NCBI RefSeq assembly: GCF_051967575.1
Contig: NZ_JBQCJW010000009.1
Span: forward strand, 1 to 64,000
Direction: 5' to 3'
DNA from: Solibacillus silvestris_B
Lineage (GTDB): Bacteria; Bacillota; Bacilli; Bacillales_A; Planococcaceae
DNA length: 64,000 nt
The notes under the pieces were generated by a model, which saw only the letters and a list, made by a program, of their open reading frames with translations, did no database searches and was not told where the DNA came from. Below, piece by piece: positions 44,280 to 51,709 of the stretch. Position 1 is the stretch's first letter. Every line of letters begins with the position of its first letter. The position numbers and the translations under genes were made by a program.

Positions 44280-45995
44280 CTACAGCATTTGCATTTTTGA
44301 CCATAGCTGCTTGTAATAAGAATGTCCGGTGATAAGTTCTTCATGTGTGCCTGCGCCTGAAAGCTGGCCGTTTTCGAAGAGCAGAATCTGGTCCGCATTT
44401 GTAATCGTTGAAAGGCGGTGTGCGATAATGACAGTCGTTCGGTTTTGCATGAGAGCTTGCAAGGCGAGCTGTACTTCACGCTCCGATTCATTGTCTAAAT
44501 TGGATGTCGCCTCATCGAGCAACAATATTTGGGGGTCGCGTAAAATCGCCCGCGCTATGGCAATGCGCTGTTTTTGGCCGCCCGATAATTTAATGCCGCC
44601 TTCCCCGACTTCCGTATCGAGCCCTTGTTCAAGTGCCATCACAAAATCGTATGCATAAGCTGCACGCAATGCTTCCAATACTTGTTTTTCCGTAGCTTCG
44701 TTTTGCCCATACAGCACATTTTCGCGAATCGTACCGTTCATGAGCGGAGCATCCTGTGTCACATAGCCGAACAGCTTCCGCCATTCATATAGATTGTATT
44801 GCTCAATATTCGTCTCTCCATATAAAATGTCGCCTTCCGTCACATCGTAAAAACGCTCGATTAAAGAAAACATCGTCGTTTTTCCCCCGCCGCTGCTGCT
44901 TACAAATGCGGTCGTCTTACCCGCGGGGATTAGAAAGTTCATTCCTTTTAAAATTGGCTGCTCCGCATATCGGAACTTCACATTATGAAATGAAATGGCT
45001 TTTGCGGTCGCTGGAATAGCAGAGCCCGCTATCTTTTCGGCAGACTGTGAAATAATCGCCTGTATCCGTTCCGTTGCTCCAAGCGCTTTTTGCAGTGCTG
45101 TAAAAAACGTCGCCATTTGAGTGAATGGAATAATAATTTGCACTAAATAAATCATGATCGCGACAAGCTCTCCTGAAGAAATGGCGCCAGAGGAAACTTG
45201 GGTACCGCCATAGCCAAACAACAGAATAAGGACGATCATCATAATGAGCGTCATAATCGGGGATAAAATAGCGAGAATTTTAGCCTCCTTCAAACCAAAT
45301 CGATAAAGCTGTTCAATGCGATTTTCCCCGCGTTCCTTTTCCAGATGCTCGGTTTGCGACGATTTTACGAGCCGGATATTTGATAATACCCTGCCGAGAT
45401 GCCCGCTAAAGGAAGCAAGTTCATCCTGGTTGGCTTTTGCGATTTTATGCATTCTTTGCCCAAGCGGCAATGTGACAGCAATCGCAAGAGGCACAGCGAC
45501 CAGCATCAGCAATGTCATTTTCCAATCAATCCATAGTAAAATCGCAATTGCCCCGATAATCGAAAAAATACCGGACACAAAGCTCACGAGATGATCGGTC
45601 ACCAATTCTTTTACGACACTCGTATCCTGTGTGATGCGACTCATCGTTTCGCCAGATTCATGTGCATCAAAATACGGTGTTTTCAGATGCAGAATATGCT
45701 GCCAAAGCGTATTGCGCAAATTCGCGACAATACGTTCCCCGAGCATGCGCATTAAAAAATATGTGAGTCCGCTCAAAATGGCTTGAATGACCAGAATGAC
45801 GGCAACAGCGGTCACAGCTGTCCATGCAAAACCCGAACTCGAAAAATCATTGATCATATTCATCGTAAATAACGGCACTGCCAGTGAAGCGAGTGTTTCA
45901 ACGATACTTAATGCAAAAACTATAATGACAAGCTTTTTAGGGAATTCACTTTTTTTTACGAGTGACCATAATTGTCTCAGCTGCCCGTTCATGTA
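44280..45995 (-). CDS. BmrA-like homodimeric ABC multidrug exporter
   Basis: This half-transporter of about 571 residues has six membrane helices (residues about 20-300) and a nucleotide-binding domain with Walker A SSSGGGKTT, signature LSGGQKQRIAIARAI, Walker B ILLLDEATS with catalytic Glu, and H-loop IAHRLST. All motifs are intact, fitting a homodimer like Bacillus BmrA. ATG 45995 has GGAGGAG upstream and overlaps the end of the MerR gene by 7 bp, so the two are translationally linked. The first Gly of Walker A is Ser. Confidence 0.88.
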   Translation of the reverse strand, partial: YMNGQLRQLWSLVKKSEFPKKLVIIVFALSIVETLASLAVPLFTMNMINDFSSSGFAWTAVTAVAVILVIQAILSGLTYFLMRMLGERIVANLRNTLWQHILHLKTPYFDAHESGETMSRITQDTSVVKELVTDHLVSFVSGIFSIIGAIAILLWIDWKMTLLMLVAVPLAIAVTLPLGQRMHKIAKANQDELASFSGHLGRVLSNIRLVKSSQTEHLEKERGENRIEQLYRFGLKEAKILAILSPIMTLIMMIVLILLFGYGGTQVSSGAISSGELVAIMIYLVQIIIPFTQMATFFTALQKALGATERIQAIISQSAEKIAGSAIPATAKAISFHNVKFRYAEQPILKGMNFLIPAGKTTAFVSSSGGGKTTMFSLIERFYDVTEGDILYGETNIEQYNLYEWRKLFGYVTQDAPLMNGTIRENVLYGQNEATEKQVLEALRAAYAYDFVMALEQGLDTEVGEGGIKLSGGQKQRIAIARAILRDPQILLLDEATSNLDNESEREVQLALQALMQNRTTVIIAHRLSTITNADQILLFENGQLSGAGTHEELITGHSYYKQLWSKMQML

Positions 45996-46723
45996 ATTAT
46001 CTCCTCCAATATTTTTAAACGTTCTACTTGCTCGATTAGCCAATTTTCTTCGTCTGCGGTAAGAGGTATGGAAAATAGCCAGTTATCAAGTTCAATATTT
46101 GCATGCTTTCCAAACTCCTGTGCTAAACTTTGCGCCAAATCCAGCGGAATAATATTGAATAGCCGCTTGAATATTTCTGCTAGTGCAGTGTCGCTGGGAG
46201 GGTTGATGAATGCTTGTTTTATTTCATGCAGGCTCTCGATATAGCGACGGTTGATTTCGATAAAATTCATATCTAAATAGCTGTACATACAGTCAATCAG
46301 CTGTTCGGGAACATATTGCTTTAAATAGTCTTTTTGGGCATCCTCTGTCAGTAAACTATGGATTACGAGCAATAATGTTGTAGGGTCGACAGTCGCGCTT
46401 TGCTGGTGAATATGTATCGCTGTGTCGATTGTTGAAATCATTTGGTCCAGCTGTTTTTTCTTTTTTTGCAATTGGAGCTTTTGATGTTCAAGGGACTGCA
46501 GCAAAGAATCGTCTTTTTTCAGCAGCTCGCCAATATGCTCCAAAGAATAATCGAGATATTTGAAAGTCACGATTTTTTGGACGGTAATAATATTATCATC
46601 ATTGTAATAACGCTGGCCCCCATCAGAAATATATGCAGGCATTAGCAGGCCCTTCTCCCCGTAATAACGCAATGTCCGAATCGTAATTCCTGTCTTTTTG
46701 GAAAACTCTCCGATTGAATACAT
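45989..46723 (-). CDS. MerR-family multidrug regulator (Mta/TipA-like)
   Basis: This activator of about 244 residues has an N-terminal MerR winged helix (YSIGEFSKKTGITIRTLRYY), a long dimer helix with Lys/Gln runs (LEHQKLQLQKKKKQLDQM), and a helical C-terminal TipAS-like drug-binding domain. It resembles Bacillus Mta. AAAGGAG precedes ATG 46723; earlier in-frame starts are only in AT-rich leader. It is the first gene of an operon with a BmrA-like exporter and has a 19-bp-spacer promoter, so drug-induced self-activation is likely. Confidence 0.87.
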   Translation of the reverse strand: MYSIGEFSKKTGITIRTLRYYGEKGLLMPAYISDGGQRYYNDDNIITVQKIVTFKYLDYSLEHIGELLKKDDSLLQSLEHQKLQLQKKKKQLDQMISTIDTAIHIHQQSATVDPTTLLLVIHSLLTEDAQKDYLKQYVPEQLIDCMYSYLDMNFIEINRRYIESLHEIKQAFINPPSDTALAEIFKRLFNIIPLDLAQSLAQEFGKHANIELDNWLFSIPLTADEENWLIEQVERLKILEEIIT

Positions 46724-46743
46724 TTTTTTCACTCCTTTTATGT

Positions 46744-46774
46744 AGTATAAAAGCTGACGTAACGTTACATACAA
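46744..46774 (-). promoter_or_regulatory. MerR-type promoter with 19-bp spacer and GTAACGTTAC dyad
   Basis: On the minus strand TTGTAT (46774-46769), 19 bases, TATACT (46749-46744). The long spacer is the hallmark of MerR-activated promoters. The spacer begins with the palindrome GTAACGTTAC (46759-46768). The promoter lies 21 bp upstream of the regulator's ATG. Confidence 0.75.
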
Positions 46775-47096
46775 TAAAAACTTTCGGAAAATGTAAATAT
46801 ATTTAAATAACGCTGTAGCATTTACGAGAAAAATTAACGGGTAAGAGAAAAATATCGTATATTTGTATAAAACAATTATTATATGTTCCACGTGAAAACT
46901 TTAGACCTAAATTTCATGTGATTTATCAATACGAAATGATAAAAATTTATATAAATTGAAAATATTCCGAAATTGCATAGAAAAAACTTACAAGAAATAC
47001 TATTATATTTAAAAAGAGAGGGTATGGACAAAAGCAGGTTTTTCGAAATCTATATTCAAAAGCTTTATGACAAAAATGATGACTGGGAGTGAGTGT
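46775..47096. other. AT-rich divergent gap
   Basis: The region between the MerR promoter and the SLH-hydrolase start is very AT-rich. It must hold the promoter of the plus-strand gene, but I cannot single one out. No gene is seen. Confidence 0.4.
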
Positions 47097-48653
47097 ATGA
47101 TCCGAAAAATTCTATTTCAAATCGGCATAATTGGTTTCATGCTTATCGCGGCTGCAAATGCCGGCTATGCCCAAACATTTCCGGATGTGGAAAACGGCTC
47201 GAAATTAAATGAAGAGCTTACAGTATTAAGCGATTTTGGCGGAATTACAATAACACCGGGCGAGCCGTTTCGCGTGGATGATGCGATAACAAGGTATGAA
47301 GCGGCGGAGTTGATCGTTCGCGTATTGCAAATTGATCCAGAAGTAAGTGCAATTCCTACATATGAAGATATCGCGGGAGATGACCCTCGTATGCCTATCG
47401 TTGCAGCGATTACAGAGCTGGGAATTATGACTGGATATGAAGGCAAGTTTAATCCGGATGCAAAGCTGACACGCGCACAGGCGGTGAAAATTGTTGTGCA
47501 TGCTTACGAGCTGACAGGGCAATCGGCGACATCATACGCGGATATTTCAAAAAATCATAGTGCATATAGTGCGATTCAAGCGCTTGTAGCAAATCAAATT
47601 ATCATACCGGCGAAAAATGAAAAGTTTAATCCGAATGAAATGATGAAACGCGGCAATTTCGCATCGTATGTTGCAAGGATTATCGAGCCTTCATTACGCC
47701 CTACAGAGCCGGAGCAGCAAGTTTTTGCAAGCTGTGCCAAAGAGACGGGCAAAAAACGGTATGTCGTGGATGTGGCTGTAACAAACTTATGGAATAAATC
47801 AAATCAGGCGCGTGCTGTCGATCATCTTTCCACAACAAACCCGGTGGAGCTGCAAAAGTGGATTTCATCATTAAGCTTGTCTCAGAAGAAATGGCTAGTT
47901 GGCCGTACAGATACACAGGCATTGTACGGTGATGAAGTATCTTTGCTTGAAACGAAAGGCAAATGGCAGCGTGTTGCAGCAAAGGACCAGTATGTGCCGT
48001 ATTTAAAGGCAGGCTATCCTGGCTGGGTACCACAATCCCATATTGCCGCAACGAATAAAAATTATGATGACTGTGCAATCGCCATCATTACTTCACAGAA
48101 AGCTCATCTTCTTGAAGAAGACGCAAAAACGAAATTCCTGCAAATTAGCTATGCAACGATTTTGCCTGTCATCGATGAGGATGCGAAATATTATTACGTA
48201 GATACACCGAGCGACGGTATGAAACTATTAAAGAAAAGCGATGCAAAATCGTATAGTACATACAGCAAAATTCCGAAACCAAGCGCTTCAACGATTGTTA
48301 AAGAAGCAAAACGCTATTTGGATTTACCGTATTTATGGGCAGGGACTTCTTCATGGGGGTATGATTGCTCGGGGATTTTATATGCAGTGTTCAGAACACA
48401 CGGCATTATGATTCCGCGTGATTCTTTTTATCAGGCGACAGGCGGAAAAGCGGTCGCAAAGAAGGATTTAAAGCCGGGGGATCTTGTTTTCTTCGCTTAT
48501 AATGGCGGCAAAGGGAAAGTGTATCATGTCGGGCTTTATGTGGGCGACGGCAAAATGCTGCATGCCCCGCACTACGCATCCAAAGTAAAAATCGAATCGA
48601 TGAATAATGGTGTGTACAAAAAGAACTATTCCGGCGCTCGACGCTATTTATAA
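47097..48653 (+). CDS. S-layer-homology NlpC/P60 cell-wall hydrolase
   Basis: This exported protein of about 518 residues has a signal peptide (FQIGIIGFMLIAAANAGYAQ), three SLH modules at about 25-200 (for example ITRYEAAELIVRVL, LTRAQAVKIVVHAY and MKRGNFASYVARI) that tether it to pyruvylated wall polymer, an SH3-like region around 275-390, and a C-terminal NlpC/P60 peptidase with Cys in YDCSGILYAV and His in YHVGLYVGDG and MLHAPH. It should cut D-Glu-diamino-acid bonds in peptidoglycan. ATG 47097 follows GGGAG. Confidence 0.93.
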   Translation: MIRKILFQIGIIGFMLIAAANAGYAQTFPDVENGSKLNEELTVLSDFGGITITPGEPFRVDDAITRYEAAELIVRVLQIDPEVSAIPTYEDIAGDDPRMPIVAAITELGIMTGYEGKFNPDAKLTRAQAVKIVVHAYELTGQSATSYADISKNHSAYSAIQALVANQIIIPAKNEKFNPNEMMKRGNFASYVARIIEPSLRPTEPEQQVFASCAKETGKKRYVVDVAVTNLWNKSNQARAVDHLSTTNPVELQKWISSLSLSQKKWLVGRTDTQALYGDEVSLLETKGKWQRVAAKDQYVPYLKAGYPGWVPQSHIAATNKNYDDCAIAIITSQKAHLLEEDAKTKFLQISYATILPVIDEDAKYYYVDTPSDGMKLLKKSDAKSYSTYSKIPKPSASTIVKEAKRYLDLPYLWAGTSSWGYDCSGILYAVFRTHGIMIPRDSFYQATGGKAVAKKDLKPGDLVFFAYNGGKGKVYHVGLYVGDGKMLHAPHYASKVKIESMNNGVYKKNYSGARRYL

Positions 48654-48658
48654 AAATC

Positions 48659-48704
48659 AAGTGTGTTAAAAGGGGAACGACTTTTAACGCACTTTTCCTT
48701 TTTT
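48659..48704 (+). terminator. Rho-independent terminator
   Basis: AAGTGTGTTAAAAG pairs with CTTTTAACGCACTT around seven bases, followed by TTCCTTTTTT. Confidence 0.88.
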
Positions 48705-48783
48705 AAGGGAAATTCCCGTGTATAGTTAGCCTCGAGTTGGGTATATGTATTAAAATAAAGGTAAATGAGAAGGAGGCATGTTT

Positions 48784-49188
48784 GTGAATATATGGCTTTT
48801 AGCTTCTGTTGTTATATTAGTGATGGCCGTTGTTGTGCTAATAGGCTGTATAGCGGCTGTTATCGGACCCATTAAAAAAATCGTCACACTGCTGATGGCG
48901 CATGCTGAAAGAATACAAAAACAACTGAGCCAAATTCAAACTGAAACAACACATTTGGCGGCTACGGTAGATCAAATGAAAGCGGACATTGAATTTAAAA
49001 AGCAGTCGGTCCAAACCGTTATTCAATCAGTGAAAAATACGGGCGCCGCATTAAATCAAGTAAGCGATGTTTCGCATGCTGCGGCTTTAACAGTGATGAA
49101 GAAAGCAACAGACGATCCGCAGCGACAAGCGGAAGTGGAGCGTTGGACAAATACAGCGATGGGCTTTATCAACCGAAGGGCGCAATGA
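48784..49188 (+). CDS. DUF948-family membrane-anchored protein
   Basis: This protein of about 134 residues has one N-terminal membrane helix (WLLASVVILVMAVVVLIGCI) and a long coiled-coil region (KQLSQIQTETTHLAATVDQM ... VIQSVKNTGAALNQVSDV), as in DUF948 general-stress-type proteins. GTG 48784 lies seven bases after AAGGAGG; the ATG two codons earlier is too near that site. Its function is unknown, and a structural envelope role is likely. Confidence 0.8.
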   Translation: MNIWLLASVVILVMAVVVLIGCIAAVIGPIKKIVTLLMAHAERIQKQLSQIQTETTHLAATVDQMKADIEFKKQSVQTVIQSVKNTGAALNQVSDVSHAAALTVMKKATDDPQRQAEVERWTNTAMGFINRRAQ

Positions 49189-49193
49189 AAAAG

Positions 49194-49227
49194 GGGTTGT
49201 ATGGAATCATTTCATACAATCTTTTTT
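49194..49227 (+). terminator. Rho-independent terminator
   Basis: GGTTGTATG pairs with CATACAATC around a short loop, followed by TTTTTT. Confidence 0.82.
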
Positions 49228-49814
49228 GTTGTGTAGGAAATTATAGATTTTGGCATTGTGGCCAGCTTTGCGAGAAAGTATTATCCTCGTCCAGCCAAAC
49301 CGCGCCAACTCCTCGCACCATTAGATTCCTCCGTGCAAAACCGGTGAAATGTTTATTTATTCAATAAGATCCCCCGTCTCGTTTGAGCAAAATTTATTTT
49401 TTTCCGCTAAAGTTTTTGGCTCTTAATTAAGTGATGAGGAAAGTAAAATAAACGGAGATTTTCCGCATATTTGCGCAATGGGGCTCGTTTTGGGGGAAAT
49501 AAGGGGAGTTTTTCCGGTTATCCAAATAAAAATCCTTCATTTTCATGTTTTTCGGATCAATAGACGGAATTTATCCGTCTATTTAGGCTACTTTTTGTTT
49601 CGGTTCCCAAATAAGGGGAATTTATCCGCCTATTATTAAAAGTGCATTTAAGCCGATCTTCCAACCGGCAATAGCACTCCCCCTTCACCCCGTTTGCGGA
49701 AGTCAGCGTCTTATTCCCGTCTTGCCGCATCGCTTAAAATACGCCTAGACTTCTTCGGGAATTCCATTTACTTCGTCTGTCGAAGTTGAATGGACGTATT
49801 AGCGTGTTTGTTCA
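49228..49814 (+). repeat. Long intergenic repeat with tandem-palindrome core, copy E
   Basis: Its core at 49421-49636 has four palindromic units (AATAAACGGAGATTTTCCGC..., AATAAGGGGAGTTTTTCCGG..., AATAGACGGAATTTATCCGT..., AATAAGGGGAATTTATCCGC...). Flanks match copy D at several blocks, including GGCTCTTAATTAAGTGATGA and GTTGAATGGACGTATTAGCG. It begins right after the terminator of the DUF948 gene, i.e. 3' of a gene. Confidence 0.85.
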
Positions 49815-50199
49815 TGCGAAGGAGCTGAATCTGCAGTAGCATGCGGTTATTTTTGCTCCAACTTAACAGCCGCTTAATTTCCTGTAATACGCTAATCATA
49901 GAGAAATAATTAAAGTAAATTCTCATAAAAGTAATATTTACCTGTAATATAACAGGGCTAGCTGGCTTAATGTATATTCTGCTAATTCGCATTTTAAACA
50001 TGAAAAAACGCTATGTCACAAAGTATTCAAAGAAAGCGCTTCAATTATGAATACATTGTGAAAAGCTGTGTGCTGCACTTCCTTTTTAAAAAAATCGGAG
50101 TACAATAAGGATTAAGCAAAGTGTTATATAACAATTTGCGGAGGTCATTGGGTTTCAGGCTATTGATTATACAGCTTTATAAAAAAGGAGAAATGAAAC
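49815..50199. other. Intergenic leader of the tandem small genes
   Basis: No larger gene is evident. It should hold the promoter of the 40-residue proteins. The inverted-repeat-like AAAGCGCTT near 50033-50041 is visible, but I cannot assign it. Confidence 0.4.
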
Positions 50200-50322
50200 A
50201 TGTGGGTAGTGACGGTATTTAACAATGCAAATGATATTCGTATGTTCGAATATGCGACGAAAAATGAAGCAACAACACAATTGAAAAAATATACAAATGC
50301 AGTATTATCATACACAAACTAA
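50200..50322 (+). CDS. 40-residue conserved microprotein, copy 1
   Basis: ATG 50200 is preceded by AAAAAGGAGAAATGAAAC and opens exactly 40 codons ending TAA at 50320. The peptide begins MWVVTVFNNANDIRMFEY and ends AVLSYTN. It is acidic to neutral, likely a small beta-alpha fold, with no signal peptide or membrane helix. A second copy of identical length follows after 23 bp and shares about three quarters of its residues. Changes are mostly in the middle and at third codon positions, which argues for protein-level constraint. I do not know its function. Confidence 0.75.
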   Translation: MWVVTVFNNANDIRMFEYATKNEATTQLKKYTNAVLSYTN

Positions 50323-50345
50323 ATTTAGTAAAGGGGAGAAATACA

Positions 50346-50468
50346 ATGTGGGTAGTGACAGTATTTAACAATCCAAACGATATTCGTATGTTTGAATATA
50401 CGACGAAAAACGAAGCAGCGGCAATTTTGGCGCAATACAAAAACGCAGTATTATCATTTACAAATTAA
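50346..50468 (+). CDS. 40-residue conserved microprotein, copy 2
   Basis: ATG 50346 follows AAAGGGGAGAAATACA. The 40 codons (MWVVTVFNNPNDIRMFEYTT ... AVLSFTN) end with TAA at 50466. It is the tandem paralogue of the gene at 50200 and probably co-transcribed with it up to the terminator at 50476. Conserved parts are the N-terminal 18 residues and the C-terminal NAVLS(Y/F)TN. Confidence 0.75.
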   Translation: MWVVTVFNNPNDIRMFEYTTKNEAAAILAQYKNAVLSFTN

Positions 50469-50475
50469 TATGGAT

Positions 50476-50521
50476 AAAAGGTCTATGCGAAAAGTGAAAG
50501 CTTGCCGCATAGACCTTTTTT
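50476..50521 (+). terminator. Rho-independent terminator of the small-protein pair
   Basis: AAAAGGTCTATGCG pairs with CGCATAGACCTTTT around 16 bases, followed by a T tract, 8 bp after the second stop codon. Confidence 0.88.
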
Positions 50522-50882
50522 GTAAAAAACGGATAAATTGCCGCCGTCGGAAGCGATTGACCAATTTTTCTCATTTATAAGGAAGAAACGATATGTTAAA
50601 CGAGAATAACTAAAATAATATCGAAAAAATCACAATGATGGGGAATTGATTCTTTTCTATCGGGATATCATTTTCTGTGCCCTTTTTTAAGTGACGATAA
50701 TTATGGTTAAAGAACGATATATCGATATTGAAATACGATTTATGTGGGCTTCTGCGTTTTCGGTGGGTGTGTTATATGCCACCAATCCGCCTTTTTTGAA
50801 AGAAAACCTCGTAATATTTATGGAAGATGGTTGACGAAATATAGTGGATGTAAGATAATTTTAGATGGTAATAATAATTATT

Positions 50883-50897
50883 TTATAATAATTATTT
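50883..50897 (+). promoter_or_regulatory. PerR-like box upstream of ahpC
   Basis: TTATAATAATTATTT matches the Bacillus PerR box TTATAATnATTATAA at 12 of the 14 defined positions. It sits 32 bp before the ahpC ATG in an AT-rich region with further overlapping half-sites. The rest of the 50522-50882 gap shows no gene. Confidence 0.6.
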
Positions 50898-50929
50898 AAT
50901 AATGTACATATAGTAGGAGGAAATTTAAA

Positions 50930-51493
50930 ATGGCATTAATCGGTAAAGAAATTGCACCATTCGCTGCAAAAGCGTTTCAAAAAGGTGAATTCATCGACGT
51001 AACTTCAGAAAACTTCAAAGGACAATGGTCAGTAGTATGCTTCTACCCAGCAGACTTCACATTCGTTTGCCCGACTGAGCTGGAAGATTTGCAAAACGAA
51101 TATGCTACATTAAAATCTTTAGGAGTGGAAGTTTACTCTGTATCAACTGATACACACTTCACTCACAAAGCATGGCACGATACTTCTGAAGCAATCGGTA
51201 AAATCGAGTACATCATGATTGGTGACCCATCTCATACAATTTCTAAGGCGTTTGACGTATTAAACGAAGAAGATGGTTTAGCAGAGCGCGGTACATTCAT
51301 CATCGATCCGGATGGTGTTGTACAAGCACTTGAAATCAACGCTGGCGGTATCGGCCGTGACGCTTCAATTTTAGTGAACAAAATTAAAGCAGCTCAATAC
51401 GTACGCAACAATCCAGGTGAAGTTTGTCCAGCTAAATGGGAAGAAGGCGGCGAAACGTTAACACCAAGCTTAGATTTAGTAGGTAAAATCTAA
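50930..51493 (+). CDS. ahpC: Alkyl hydroperoxide reductase subunit C (peroxiredoxin)
   Basis: This 187-residue typical 2-Cys peroxiredoxin has the peroxidatic Cys in DFTFVCPTELED and the resolving Cys in NPGEVCPAKWEEG. It reduces hydrogen and organic peroxides and is recycled by AhpF, encoded next. AGGAGG precedes the ATG and a PerR-like box lies upstream. The codon choice looks highly adapted (many C-ending codons), as for abundant proteins. Confidence 0.97.
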   Translation: MALIGKEIAPFAAKAFQKGEFIDVTSENFKGQWSVVCFYPADFTFVCPTELEDLQNEYATLKSLGVEVYSVSTDTHFTHKAWHDTSEAIGKIEYIMIGDPSHTISKAFDVLNEEDGLAERGTFIIDPDGVVQALEINAGGIGRDASILVNKIKAAQYVRNNPGEVCPAKWEEGGETLTPSLDLVGKI

Positions 51494-51508
51494 GCTATAA
51501 ATAAAACT

Positions 51509-51559
51509 GACAGGCGGCAAAAACCAACTTTTAAGGCTGGATTTTGTCGCTCTGTTTTT
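51509..51559 (+). terminator. Terminator between ahpC and ahpF
   Basis: ACAGGCGGCAAAAACCAAC and GGCTGGATTTTGTCGCTCTGT form a long stem with a few mismatches, followed by TTTTTA. It would stop most transcripts after ahpC and give more AhpC than AhpF. Confidence 0.7.
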
Positions 51560-51709
51560 AATTGGAGAACATAATAAGATAAGCTCCCTATCTTCCATTT
51601 CGATATGAAAAGAGGTGAAAAGCTTGCTGCAGTGCGGAGAGAATGATCCATTATTTATTTATTCATTCATGTAAAGAATAATGATTGGCATTCCTGCAGC
51701 GGCTATGCA

